Positions 42,377-50,450 of a stretch of 64,000 nucleotides of DNA are shown in pieces (within the stretch, counting starts at the first letter, position 1; each line of letters opens with the position of its first letter). The translations under genes and the position numbers were made by a program. Origin of the DNA: Defluviitalea raffinosedens. GTDB lineage: Bacteria; Bacillota; Clostridia; Lachnospirales; Defluviitaleaceae. Under the pieces are notes generated by a model, which was not told where the DNA came from, searched no databases, and saw nothing but the letters and a program-made list of their open reading frames with translations. The stretch spans positions 1-64,000 of the forward strand of contig NZ_JAFBEP010000001.1 in NCBI RefSeq assembly GCF_016908775.1, in the 5' to 3' direction.

Positions 42377-44317
42377 TTACTTACCCTCTGCAGCATTTTG
42401 ATGCTTAATAAGGTTAATTTTTCCTCCTAAAAGAAGCATTTGTCTTTCTCTGTCTGAAACATCCAAGGACATTTCATACTCGGTGTTTTGCGTTTTATTC
42501 TTTACGACTACCGTATTGCCACTTTTAACTTGTTCTACCGCATTTTCTATAACAAGTTCGTCAAACTCTTGTATTTTATCATAATCTTCAGGATTCTTAA
42601 AGGTTAAAGTTAAAATTCCTGAGTTGATTAAGTTTGCCTTATGAATACGCGCAAAGCTCTTTACAAGCACCGCTTTAACGCCCAGGTATAATGGTGCTAA
42701 AGCTGCATGTTCTCTTGAAGATCCTTGACCGTAGTTTTCTCCTCCTACAATAAATCCGCCATTGTTTTCTTTTGCCCTTTTGGGGAAGTCTGGATTACAT
42801 GGTGTTAAACAGTATTCTGATAAATAAGGAATATTGGATCTGAATGGCAAAAGCTTCGCATTGGAAGGCATAATGTGATCTGTTGTAATATTGTCTTCAA
42901 CCTTTATCAATACTTTTCCTGGTACTTCATCTTTAAGTTCAGTATTGATTGGGAAAGGTTTAATATTTGGTCCTTGAATCACTTCTACAGTGGATGGATC
43001 TTCTGCCGGAGGTATGATCATATTGTCATCGATCATAAATTCTTCAGGCATTTCTACAGCAATATTGCCTTCAAAAGTTCTTGGATCTGTAAGTTTCCCT
43101 GTAATTGCACTGACTGCCGCTGTTTCAGGGCTTACCAGATATACGCCTGCAGATACGGTACCACAGCGTCCCTTAAAGTTTCTGTTAAAGGTACGAAGAG
43201 ATACTGCATTAGTTGCCGGCGCCTGCCCCATACCGATACAAGGACCGCAGCCTGATTCTAATATTCTTGCCCCTGCAGCAATTAAATCTGCCAATGCCCC
43301 ATTAGCAGCAAGCATGGTTAATACTTGCTTAGAACCCGGTGCGATCACCAAGCTTACATCTGGATGAACAGTTCTTCCTTTTAATATTTTAGCAACCTTC
43401 ATTAAATCCATATAAGAACTGTTGGTACAGCTTCCGATGGCTACCTGATCTACTTTAATACCTTCAAGTTCTTTAACATCTTTAACATTATCAGGGCTGT
43501 GAGGTGCAGCAGTTAAAGGCTCGATCTCTGACAGATTGATTTCAATCACTTCATCGTATTCTGCATCTTCATCCGGCTTTAATTCAACCCATACATCTTC
43601 TCTTTTTTGTGCTTTCAAGAAAGCTCTTGTGACTTCATCACTGGGGAATATGGAAGTAGTCGCTCCCAGCTCCGCTCCCATGTTGGTAATGGTTGCTCTT
43701 TCAGGAACTGAAAGATTTTTGATACCATCTCCAGTGTATTCTAATACTTTTCCTACACCGCCTTTTACAGTCAGTCTTCTTAATACTTCCAAAATAATGT
43801 CCTTAGCAGTTACAAAAGGCTTAAGGGAACCTGTCAGCTTTACGTTAACGACTTTTGGCATCGTAATATAATAGGTTCCGCCGCCCATGGCAACAGCAAC
43901 ATCCAAGCCACCAGCTCCTATGGCAATCATACCAATTCCGCCACCGGTTGGGGTATGACTGTCTGAACCAAGAAGAGTTTCTCCGGGTACACCAAATCGT
44001 TCTAAATGTACCTGATGACAAATCCCATTACCGGGTCTTGAAAAATAAATACCATGTTTATGGGCTACAGTTTGGATGTATTTGTGGTCGTCAGCATTTT
44101 CAAATCCCTGCTGAAGCATGTTGTGATCAATATAAGCTACGGAACGTTTGGTTTTAACCCGATCAATCCCCATAGCCTGGAATTGAAGGTATGCCATGGT
44201 TCCTGTAGAATCTTGTGTGAGAGTTTGGTCAATGCGAATGCCGATTTCTTCGCCAGGTATCATTTGGCCTTCAACAAGGTGTGCTTTAAGAATTTTTTGT
44301 GTTAAATTTAATCCCAT
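42377..44317 (-). CDS. acnA: aconitate hydratase
   Basis: A 646-residue iron-sulfur enzyme that converts citrate to isocitrate through aconitate. Cluster cysteines are seen in GSCTNSSYMD and SGCGPCIGMG; the C-terminal swivel domain carries GENYGQGSSREHAAL with catalytic residues. This is the short putative-aconitase form (about 650 rather than 890 residues) found in many anaerobes. Lies between Re-citrate synthase and isocitrate dehydrogenase, 14 and 16 bases apart. Confidence 0.93.
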   Translation of the reverse strand: MGLNLTQKILKAHLVEGQMIPGEEIGIRIDQTLTQDSTGTMAYLQFQAMGIDRVKTKRSVAYIDHNMLQQGFENADDHKYIQTVAHKHGIYFSRPGNGICHQVHLERFGVPGETLLGSDSHTPTGGGIGMIAIGAGGLDVAVAMGGGTYYITMPKVVNVKLTGSLKPFVTAKDIILEVLRRLTVKGGVGKVLEYTGDGIKNLSVPERATITNMGAELGATTSIFPSDEVTRAFLKAQKREDVWVELKPDEDAEYDEVIEINLSEIEPLTAAPHSPDNVKDVKELEGIKVDQVAIGSCTNSSYMDLMKVAKILKGRTVHPDVSLVIAPGSKQVLTMLAANGALADLIAAGARILESGCGPCIGMGQAPATNAVSLRTFNRNFKGRCGTVSAGVYLVSPETAAVSAITGKLTDPRTFEGNIAVEMPEEFMIDDNMIIPPAEDPSTVEVIQGPNIKPFPINTELKDEVPGKVLIKVEDNITTDHIMPSNAKLLPFRSNIPYLSEYCLTPCNPDFPKRAKENNGGFIVGGENYGQGSSREHAALAPLYLGVKAVLVKSFARIHKANLINSGILTLTFKNPEDYDKIQEFDELVIENAVEQVKSGNTVVVKNKTQNTEYEMSLDVSDRERQMLLLGGKINLIKHQNAAEGK

Positions 44318-44331
44318 TTTCCTTTTCCCCT

Positions 44332-45711
44332 CTATTCTAATGTTCTATTTAAATTTTTCGCTACCTTTAAGGTAACTTCCTCTAATTCTTCATCCGTAAT
44401 TACTGTTACTCTTCCGTCATCATATTGTGCATCTACCCATTCTTTAACTTTCACTACGATTTCATCTCTTTTATCTAATGCTTTATCTCCTCTTAAACCA
44501 AAGTAAGCATTGATCCAATGGGCTACTCCGGCAAGACCGGAGGTATTGGATATTGCTACCCGGCAAGGACGGTTTAAAAGCTTCTCAGTATCAAAGATAT
44601 TATAAATCTCTTCATTTTTCAAGAGTCCGTCTGCATGAATCCCTGCTCTGGTAACGTTGAAATTTTTCCCAACGAATGGTGTCATAGGCGGTATATGATA
44701 GCCTATTTCTTTTTCAAAGTATTCCGCAATCTCTGTAATAACTGTTGTGTCCATACCATCAGTGGTACCTCTGAACTGCGCATATTCAATCACCATTGCT
44801 TCAAGTGGGCAGTTTCCTGTTCTTTCACCTATTCCAAGGAGTGAACAGTTAACTCCTGAAGCACCATAAAGCCAAGCTGTGGAAGCATTATTCACTGCAC
44901 GATAAAAATCATTGTGTCCGTGCCATTCAATCAATTCAGAGGGCACTCGGGCATGGTGTAATAATCCGTAGATAATACCTGGAACGCTTCTGGGAAGAGT
45001 TGCTCCAGGGAAAGTAACACCATAGCCCATGGTATCACAAGCACGGATTTTAACTGGAATACCTGTTTCTTCACTGAGTTTCATCAATTCATATACGAAA
45101 GGAACAACAAAGCCATAAAAATCTGCTCTGGTAATGTCCTCCAGGTGGCATCTTGGCCTTACGCCAGTTTCCATACATTCTTTGACAATGGCTAAATAAT
45201 GATCAATGGCTTGTTTTCTAGTCATATGCATTTTGTAAAAAATATGATAGTCAGAACAGCTAACCAGAATTCCTGTCTCTTTTAAGCCGATTTCTTTTAC
45301 CATTTCGAAATCTTTTTTGGAGGCACGAATCCAGCTGGTTACTTCGGGAAATTCATATCCTCTTTCCAAACATTTGTATACTGCATCACGATCTTTTTTA
45401 CTGTATAAGAAAAATTCACTTTGTCTTATAATGCCTTTGGGTCCGGATAATTTGTGGAGTAAGTCGAATAAATGAACAATCTGCTCTGTTGTATAAGGCT
45501 GTCTTGACTGTTGGCCGTCGCGGAATGTGGTATCGGTAATCCAGATTTCTTTTGGCATGTTGATTGGCACATGTCGATGGTTAAATGCAATCTTAGGGAT
45601 TTCCTCATAACTGAATAGATTTCTGTATAGATTGGGTTCAGAAACATCTTGAAGCGGATAAACAAGCTCAGTTCTTTCCAGTAAGTTCGTCTTTTCATTA
45701 AACTCTAACAT
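44332..45711 (-). CDS. probable Re-citrate synthase (DRE-TIM metallolyase)
   Basis: A 459-residue enzyme of the isopropylmalate/homocitrate synthase family: N-terminal WITDTTFRDGQQSRQPY with the metal-binding RDGQ motif, GHNDF for the metal histidines, and a helical C-terminal region without the leucine-binding LeuA dimer domain. In C. kluyveri the protein once annotated as isopropylmalate synthase was shown to be Re-citrate synthase; gene order synthase-aconitase-isocitrate dehydrogenase supports that role here over leucine or lysine synthesis. It condenses acetyl-CoA with oxaloacetate. Confidence 0.85.
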   Translation of the reverse strand: MLEFNEKTNLLERTELVYPLQDVSEPNLYRNLFSYEEIPKIAFNHRHVPINMPKEIWITDTTFRDGQQSRQPYTTEQIVHLFDLLHKLSGPKGIIRQSEFFLYSKKDRDAVYKCLERGYEFPEVTSWIRASKKDFEMVKEIGLKETGILVSCSDYHIFYKMHMTRKQAIDHYLAIVKECMETGVRPRCHLEDITRADFYGFVVPFVYELMKLSEETGIPVKIRACDTMGYGVTFPGATLPRSVPGIIYGLLHHARVPSELIEWHGHNDFYRAVNNASTAWLYGASGVNCSLLGIGERTGNCPLEAMVIEYAQFRGTTDGMDTTVITEIAEYFEKEIGYHIPPMTPFVGKNFNVTRAGIHADGLLKNEEIYNIFDTEKLLNRPCRVAISNTSGLAGVAHWINAYFGLRGDKALDKRDEIVVKVKEWVDAQYDDGRVTVITDEELEEVTLKVAKNLNRTLE

Positions 45712-45762
45712 ATTTTTCCCCCTTAATGATTCCTATACTTCTCAGCTTAAAATCAATCTTGT

Positions 45763-45784
45763 GTATGATTGTATACAATCATAC
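45763..45784. promoter_or_regulatory. 22-bp perfect palindromic operator (GntR/FCD type)
   Basis: Perfect palindrome centred on ATTGTATACAAT and extended by GTATG/CATAC on each side. The core TTGTATACAA fits the TnGTnnnACnA operator pattern of FadR/FCD-type GntR proteins. It overlaps the -10 and part of the spacer of the citrate-operon promoter, so binding would block transcription. Confidence 0.7.
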
Positions 45785-45796
45785 CGGCTTTGTCAA
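45768..45796 (-). promoter_or_regulatory. sigma-A promoter of the Re-citrate synthase operon
   Basis: The minus strand shows TTGACA (45791-45796), a 17-bp spacer and TACAAT (45768-45773), 56 bp before the ATG at 45711. Beyond it, 45797-46035 is AT-rich and shows nothing else I can support. Confidence 0.75.
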
Positions 45797-46035
45797 TAGA
45801 ATATTCTTAAAATTGTATTTAAAAAAATTTTTATTGCATTGTCCCCCATTATCTTCAAACAAACCCATTATAAAATAATTCAAGTTGTCTCTTTTATTTG
45901 CTGAGAAGCAGAACTTATCAGGATTTAATGAAACATATCATCTTTTGATTTAAAATTCGAAGTATATATAACGCCTTTCAAAAATGAATGACTCGAATCT
46001 CTTTCCTTCAAATTAAGGTATCTTTTTAACAGTTT

Positions 46036-46278
46036 TCACACTCTTTCCTTTTGGATAGCAATACGTTTGTCTTTACCGCATTCAGGGCAGTAAAATAAAT
46101 GAACACATTGATCCGAAGGGTATCCATCTGTTCTGCTGGTAATGGATATGGGGAGATATGGACTGTAATCATCATAATAATCCGATACAAGGCCTCCATC
46201 CTTCATATTTTCTCCACATACCATACATGAAACTTCAATATTTTTAAAACCATTACACAGGGGACAAACCAAATCCAT
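46036..46278 (-). CDS. small protein with CxxC pairs
   Basis: An 80-residue protein with three CxxC pairs: CPLC near residue 5, CMVC near 18 and CPEC near 66, plus a His-rich stretch CVHLFYC. It probably binds one or two zinc ions. The ATG at 46278 is chosen for GGAG seven bases upstream; a TTG just before it is too close. Lies 16 bases after the metallophosphoesterase gene and is likely co-transcribed. Function unknown. Confidence 0.72.
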   Translation of the reverse strand: MDLVCPLCNGFKNIEVSCMVCGENMKDGGLVSDYYDDYSPYLPISITSRTDGYPSDQCVHLFYCPECGKDKRIAIQKERV

Positions 46279-46294
46279 CAAAATACTCCTTTCT

Positions 46295-47104
46295 TTATTG
46301 TGTCATCCTGCTAATTTCTAATAATTCCTCAAATTTTCTTTCCATTCTTTTTAATCGTGCTTCATCTTTAGGCTGTTTTGAATCCACAGCTACAATCTCC
46401 TTCTCCGGATAACGAAGCGCCGCTAACTTTCCTCCGAATACACAGCCTAAATCAATATCTATGGTGTTATTGATCCAGACTGGTTCGCTTACAGGAGTAT
46501 GGCCATAAACAACCACAGCGCTTCCTCTGTATTCCTTTGCCCAATCTTTTCTTACAGGATGCCCTTCTTCATCTCTTTCTCCTGTTATATCTCCATATAA
46601 GCAAAACTTTTCTACCCTCACATCTTCCCTTCCGATGAGAGATTCCTTAATGCCTGCATGAGCTACTACCAGCTTCCCTTCATCTAAAACCCAATAGTAA
46701 GACTGTTGTTCATAAAACTTAATGTATTTCTTCTTAAAAGCCTCCTGTTCTTCTTTTTTAAATTTTTCATACTCTTCCACCGTATTTTCAAGACCATGAG
46801 ATATTTGAACCTTTCTGCCCAACAGAAATCTGTAGAATTTATTGCAGTGATTTCCATAGACATATAGTCCCAGACCTTTTTCTACCATGTTCATAATAAA
46901 ACAGATGGTTTTTAGATTATAAGGTCCTCTGTCATTCAAATCCCCTATGGATACAATTTTTCTGCCTTGTGGATGAATGTATACGCTTCCAGCTTCACGA
47001 TAGCCTAATTGAGTAAGAAGTTGAATAAGTTCCTCATAACATCCATGAATATCTCCAATGATGTCAAAGGGACCCTTTTCTTTTATATGACGTTTTGCTT
47101 TCAT
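46295..47104 (-). CDS. calcineurin-like metallophosphoesterase (PrpE / symmetrical Ap4A hydrolase group)
   Basis: A 269-residue dimetal phosphoesterase with motifs GDIHGCYEEL, GDLNDRGP, YGNHCNKF, then VVAHAGI and YGHTPV. The second motif has Asn where GDLVDRGP is more usual, and the third has Cys after the His (GNHC rather than GNHE/D). The group includes serine/threonine phosphatases, PrpE and bis(5'-nucleosyl)-tetraphosphatases; I cannot decide between them. GGAGGGAG precedes the ATG. Confidence 0.85.
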   Translation of the reverse strand: MKAKRHIKEKGPFDIIGDIHGCYEELIQLLTQLGYREAGSVYIHPQGRKIVSIGDLNDRGPYNLKTICFIMNMVEKGLGLYVYGNHCNKFYRFLLGRKVQISHGLENTVEEYEKFKKEEQEAFKKKYIKFYEQQSYYWVLDEGKLVVAHAGIKESLIGREDVRVEKFCLYGDITGERDEEGHPVRKDWAKEYRGSAVVVYGHTPVSEPVWINNTIDIDLGCVFGGKLAALRYPEKEIVAVDSKQPKDEARLKRMERKFEELLEISRMTQ

Positions 47105-47279
47105 AGTCTCCCTCCTTTTTTGATCCTGTATATTATAGATTTTACATTATCCCTTCAAAAAATCCATTTTTCTAAATAAAAACTCATATGAACAAGAGAC
47201 ATCTTTTTCAAGAAATCTATTCAAAAATATGTAATTATTAAAATTTTACGCCACTGTTTAACATAAATTTTTTACGAAT

Positions 47280-47412
47280 TGTGGATAATTTTTTGCTTTA
47301 TCCACACTATCCACAAAGTTATGCACAGTTACAAGCATTAATTTTCAGGACTTGGACCATTTTTCCACATAGTCCACAGAGTCTATGTGTATAATAATCC
47401 AATTGTGGATAG
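47280..47412. other. DnaA-box cluster
   Basis: Four exact TTATNCACA boxes (47280-47288 minus, 47298-47306 plus, 47319-47327 plus, 47386-47394 minus) and three one-mismatch boxes (47307-47315 plus, 47361-47369 plus, 47404-47412 minus) lie within 133 bp of a 414-bp gene-free region. Flanks are AT-rich. No dnaA, dnaN, rpmH or gyr gene is near, so this is more like a secondary DnaA-binding cluster than oriC. Confidence 0.65.
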
Positions 47413-47518
47413 ATTGTCTTCTTAGTATACATAATTTTTGCTTCTGCATTGTTATAAAACACCATGGTTTCTCATAAATTTATAGAAAAAGGTATTTAAA
47501 ACTGTAAGGAGGATCATT

Positions 47519-47716
47519 ATGAATCATTTAAATCCGAATTCCTATGGTCTTCAGGATATTCCTGAACCTTTCAGAGGACAAAATAATAGCTTTGGCAATA
47601 CTCCTATGAATCCATCTGAACCTAAGACAACAGCTGTAAAAGGCACCGGCAGATTTGCTTTGGAAGATTTTCTCTTAATTTTACTCCTGTTTTTACTCAT
47701 AACCGATTATAAATAA
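47519..47716 (+). CDS. small protein with C-terminal hydrophobic tail
   Basis: A 65-residue protein: a polar, Pro/Asn-rich first 45 residues and a C-terminal hydrophobic segment DFLLILLLFLLITDYK. TAAGGAGG precedes the ATG and a terminator follows. It resembles neighbouring small proteins in ending with a Leu-rich segment, typical of uncharacterised small proteins near clostridial spore genes. It lies just downstream of the DnaA-box cluster. Function unknown. Confidence 0.65.
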   Translation: MNHLNPNSYGLQDIPEPFRGQNNSFGNTPMNPSEPKTTAVKGTGRFALEDFLLILLLFLLITDYK

Positions 47717-47724
47717 TTTCTTTC

Positions 47725-47749
47725 AAAAAAGCCCCTCAAGGGTTTTTTT
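47725..47749 (+). terminator. terminator of the 47519 gene
   Basis: Stem AAAAAAGCCC / GGGTTTTTTT with a short loop, followed by the T-run, nine bases past the stop. Confidence 0.75.
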
Positions 47750-47757
47750 GCTGTGTA

Positions 47758-47785
47758 ACACTTAATTTTACTAGGTCATATTATA
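47758..47785 (+). promoter_or_regulatory. sigma-K-type promoter of the 47847 gene
   Basis: CATATTATA (47777-47785) with ACAC (47758-47761) 15 bases upstream, matching AC-N15/17-CATANNNTA. It lies 61 bp before the ATG. Confidence 0.45.
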
Positions 47786-47846
47786 TAACATACGAAAGAT
47801 AATCCCTCTGGCTTATACCAAATTTATTGCGAAAGGAGGTGCAATA

Positions 47847-48005
47847 ATGTCAAACGCTAAAAGCATTGGTTCTTACAACATCATCTTTTTATTCTTCTTC
47901 TTATTATTATTCAACGAAGGATACGGTTCTAAATTTGACAATTCTCTTTTCTTCTTCTTGTTAATATTCTTAATTTTATTTGGTGGATACGGATTTGGAT
48001 ACTAA
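47847..48005 (+). CDS. 52-residue hydrophobic protein, paralogue of the 49564 protein
   Basis: Two Phe/Leu-rich hydrophobic segments (about residues 12-22 and 34-45) flank a short polar loop with SKFDNSLF; the end is GGYGFGY. It aligns along its length with the protein at 49564 (FxFFFLLLFN...FDNSLFFFLxIFLxLFGG). AAAGGAGGTG precedes the ATG. A sigma-K-like element is upstream and a strong terminator downstream. Too small for many gene callers. Probably a membrane or coat-associated peptide of the sporulating cell. Confidence 0.75.
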   Translation: MSNAKSIGSYNIIFLFFFLLLFNEGYGSKFDNSLFFFLLIFLILFGGYGFGY

Positions 48006-48020
48006 GAATACATGAAAAGC

Positions 48021-48048
48021 AAAAACCAGAGAAAAATCTCTGGTTTTT
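48021..48048. terminator. bidirectional terminator
   Basis: A 12-bp perfect stem AAAAACCAGAGA / TCTCTGGTTTTT with loop AAAA between the convergent 47847 and protease genes. Confidence 0.85.
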
Positions 48049-48074
48049 GTGTTTCATTAGATGTTTTTCGGCTT

Positions 48075-49334
48075 CTAATACCTTATTCCGTAACCTATCT
48101 CTCCTCCAAAAAGTTTTTGAATATCTATGAGCCCCCATCCCTGCTGTTCCTGGGGAAATTTTAGATCATTCGTACAGCTTTTTAAACGAAGTTTGAGATC
48201 ATTGGGAGTTACGTAAGGATATCTTTCCAGAAAAAGTGCCAGAGCTCCTGACACCATGGGGGTTGCCATAGAGGTTCCACTTTTTTTTACATAATAAGTT
48301 GTCAATGAATTCGCTGGGTCCTGCCCATCCTCCGGAATATATTTTGTGTCAGAAGCACAGGACATAATATCGGAACCCGGTGCAACCACATCCGGTTTTT
48401 TAATACAAGCTTTTGTAGGACCTCTGCCAGAATAATCCGATATAATGTCTCCATGAATATCCACACTTTTCTGGTCATCTGATGCACCGACTGTAATGAC
48501 TTTTCTGCTGACTCCGGGTGAGGTAATGCTTTGCTTTCTGGGTCCGTCATTTCCTGCTGCAACGAGCGTAACAATTCCTGCATCCCATGCTGCATTGACA
48601 GCCTTTACCAAGGGATCGTTTTCTCCTTCTCTGTCAGGACTTCCTATAGATAAATTCGCTACTCTTATATTGTACCGATCCTTATTGTCAATCATCCATT
48701 GAATACCCGCCAATACGTTGGACGTGCTTCCATTTCCTTTTTCATCCAATATTTTAATACCTATTAAATTGCATGCCGGCGCAATACCTTTATACTGACC
48801 ATTGGATTTGGTGCCGTCTCCCCCAATAATTCCTGCCACATGGGTCCCATGTCCATTATCATCATAAGGTTTTTCATATCCGTTTACAAAGTCTTTAAAA
48901 GCTATAATTCTGTTTCTTGGATGCATAAAATCCTCATGGGGATAAATTCCTGAATCCAAGACTGCAACACCTATTCCTCTGCCCGAGTACCCTCTTTGAT
49001 GAGCCCAATCTGCATGAATTACTTCCCGGGCAATATTCATCTGCGCTGTTATATGGGAATCCTGCTGTACCTTTCTCACTCCTTTTAATTGCTGCAATTT
49101 CCCAAGATTCTCCTTAGGTATTTCTACTACGTATGAATTAATCATAGGAAGTCTGTACTTTACCTTTCCCAGATTGCATATTTCACATTCTTCTTCATCA
49201 TTCATGCTGCATTCTACAATTACTTGAACAGTTTCCCTTGATGAATCAGCGGAATGAACGGAAGTATTGTGTGAATGCATTTTACCTTTTTGACTCATCA
49301 TGCCTAATAAAAGCAGTAAAAGAGATTGATCCAT
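48075..49334 (-). CDS. subtilisin-like serine protease (S8 family)
   Basis: A 419-residue protease with propeptide-like region (about 35-100, I9-like: VQVIVECSMN...VRKVQQD), then catalytic Asp in VAVLDSGIY, His in NGHGTHVAGI and Ser in SGTSMATPMVSGA, with AAGND oxyanion motif. No classical signal peptide: the N-terminus is MDQSLLLLLLGMMSQKGK, a short Leu run without positive charges, so it may stay inside the cell, as intracellular and spore-associated subtilases do. GGAG precedes the ATG. It sits inside the small-protein cluster. Confidence 0.9.
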   Translation of the reverse strand: MDQSLLLLLLGMMSQKGKMHSHNTSVHSADSSRETVQVIVECSMNDEEECEICNLGKVKYRLPMINSYVVEIPKENLGKLQQLKGVRKVQQDSHITAQMNIAREVIHADWAHQRGYSGRGIGVAVLDSGIYPHEDFMHPRNRIIAFKDFVNGYEKPYDDNGHGTHVAGIIGGDGTKSNGQYKGIAPACNLIGIKILDEKGNGSTSNVLAGIQWMIDNKDRYNIRVANLSIGSPDREGENDPLVKAVNAAWDAGIVTLVAAGNDGPRKQSITSPGVSRKVITVGASDDQKSVDIHGDIISDYSGRGPTKACIKKPDVVAPGSDIMSCASDTKYIPEDGQDPANSLTTYYVKKSGTSMATPMVSGALALFLERYPYVTPNDLKLRLKSCTNDLKFPQEQQGWGLIDIQKLFGGEIGYGIRY

Positions 49335-49445
49335 ATCGTTACTCCTTTCTTGATATTCCTTAATCGATGTATTGCTATATAAATAATGTATTAAATCATT
49401 TGCCTTTAGTTTACATTTTTCTCATTTTATTAAAGAAAACTATTG

Positions 49446-49454
49446 TAATATATG
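49446..49454 (-). promoter_or_regulatory. CATANNNTA element upstream of the protease
   Basis: The minus strand reads CATATATTA, matching the sigma-K -10 pattern, 112 bp before the protease ATG. No AC lies at the expected -35 distance, so this is weak support. Confidence 0.3.
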
Positions 49455-49512
49455 AGTTTGTCCCAAGTTTCATCAATTTTATCATTATTGTGTCATTTAT
49501 ATATTTCTAGTG

Positions 49513-49521
49513 CATAGAATA
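49513..49521 (+). promoter_or_regulatory. sigma-K-like -10 element of the 49564 gene
   Basis: CATAGAATA fits CATANNNTA, 42 bp before the ATG. The -35 AC is not clear. Confidence 0.4.
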
Positions 49522-49563
49522 TAAACGTGAGAAATAAATAAAAAAAATAAGGGAGGCTTTTTT

Positions 49564-49761
49564 ATGGCAGAATCTAAATCTTTCTATGGAGGAAACTTTA
49601 GTATCTTATTCTTGTTCTTCTTCTTGTTGCTTTTCAATAATGGCGGAATTTTCGGCTATGAAACAAAAGACCAGGGGTTCGGCGGATTTGACAATTCCTT
49701 ATTCTTCTTCCTGATCATCTTCTTACTTCTGTTTGGCGGATTCGGCGGCGGCGTTTGCTAA
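49564..49761 (+). CDS. 65-residue hydrophobic protein, paralogue of the 47847 protein
   Basis: Two hydrophobic segments, FSILFLFFFLLLFN (about 12-25) and FFFLIIFLLLFGG (about 47-59), joined by a glycine-rich loop GYETKDQGFGGFD; ends FGGGVC with a terminal cysteine. AAGGGAGG precedes the ATG and a 14-bp perfect terminator follows. Same architecture as the 47847 protein plus a longer loop. Likely a membrane hairpin peptide or coat component; function unknown. Confidence 0.78.
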   Translation: MAESKSFYGGNFSILFLFFFLLLFNNGGIFGYETKDQGFGGFDNSLFFFLIIFLLLFGGFGGGVC

Positions 49762-49794
49762 AAAGAACAGGAATAACCACCGCTATTACTTATT

Positions 49795-49826
49795 AAAAAA
49801 GCAGAGGAAAAATCCTCTGCTTTTTT
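49795..49826. terminator. bidirectional terminator
   Basis: A perfect 14-bp stem AAAAAAGCAGAGGA / TCCTCTGCTTTTTT with loop AAAA, between convergent genes ending at 49761 and 49830. Confidence 0.88.
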
Positions 49827-49829
49827 ATA

Positions 49830-50342
49830 TTAAATATTAAATTTGGAGTTGCTTAAAAACAAAAGAAGAAGGATGAAAATGAGAAATTCTCCGTTTCCTA
49901 AACCTATTCCTGCAGATTTGCTGTTCAAACACTGTTCATCAATTTCGTAAACCCCATCATCCTGAATCAGAAGACGATCTTTCTTGTTTCCATTATTTCC
50001 ATTGTTTTCACCGCTTTCATTGCTTTGAAACTGCACGGCTTTTACCTGCTGGCTAATATTCTGAAAAGTCCTATAGGTATTCATAACATCTATGCACTTA
50101 TCAATTTGCACATGTATATCGGGATTGATAAAAGGTTTTATGGCTTGCAGCAGAGCAATTTCTTTTGTAGGATTTTCCTGCGCCTGGATTCTGTTCCCTT
50201 GAATAAGGGATTCAATTTTATTAATATATTTTTCTTTAAATTTATTTCGAATCATTTCTCTGATTTCGTTGAGATCTTGCTGCAAGTCTATGTTTGTACC
50301 TAATACTCCGCCAAGATTTTGAAGCAATTGGTTATTTGACAT
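49830..50342 (-). CDS. helical protein with LxxIxP module and hydrophobic C-terminus
   Basis: A 170-residue protein: a helical N-terminal two thirds containing ALLQAIKPFINPDIHVQIDK (about residues 61-80), an Asn/Gly-rich linker, and a C-terminal hydrophobic tail GEFLIFILLLLFLSN. The module L-x-x-I-x-P followed by a helix with an Asp also occurs in the 50798 and 51610 proteins. AGGAGGGGG precedes the ATG. It is divergent from the 50495 gene with mirror-image sigma-K-like promoters between. Function unknown. Confidence 0.72.
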   Translation of the reverse strand: MSNNQLLQNLGGVLGTNIDLQQDLNEIREMIRNKFKEKYINKIESLIQGNRIQAQENPTKEIALLQAIKPFINPDIHVQIDKCIDVMNTYRTFQNISQQVKAVQFQSNESGENNGNNGNKKDRLLIQDDGVYEIDEQCLNSKSAGIGLGNGEFLIFILLLLFLSNSKFNI

Positions 50343-50425
50343 TTTCCCCCTCCTAGATCATTCATTAAACTCTTCATATACCAATGTATGACAAAAAGGA
50401 AAAATCTGTTAATTGTCTGTTGTAT

Positions 50426-50450
50426 TATTATATGAACCGTTCCATTTCGT
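50426..50450 (-). promoter_or_regulatory. sigma-K-like promoter (leftward)
   Basis: The minus strand reads CATATAATA (50426-50434) with AC 14 bases upstream (50449-50450). It mirrors the rightward element at 50455 and points to the gene starting at 50342. Confidence 0.4.

Noticed and set aside
44332-45711. 2-isopropylmalate synthase or homocitrate synthase
   Set aside because: No leucine-binding C-terminal domain, and the neighbours are aconitase and isocitrate dehydrogenase rather than leuCDB or lysine genes. Re-citrate synthase fits better, though not proven.
47280-47412. The chromosomal origin oriC
   Set aside because: DnaA boxes are present, but dnaA, dnaN, rpmH, rnpA, recF and gyr genes are all absent and gene orientation does not diverge from the site.
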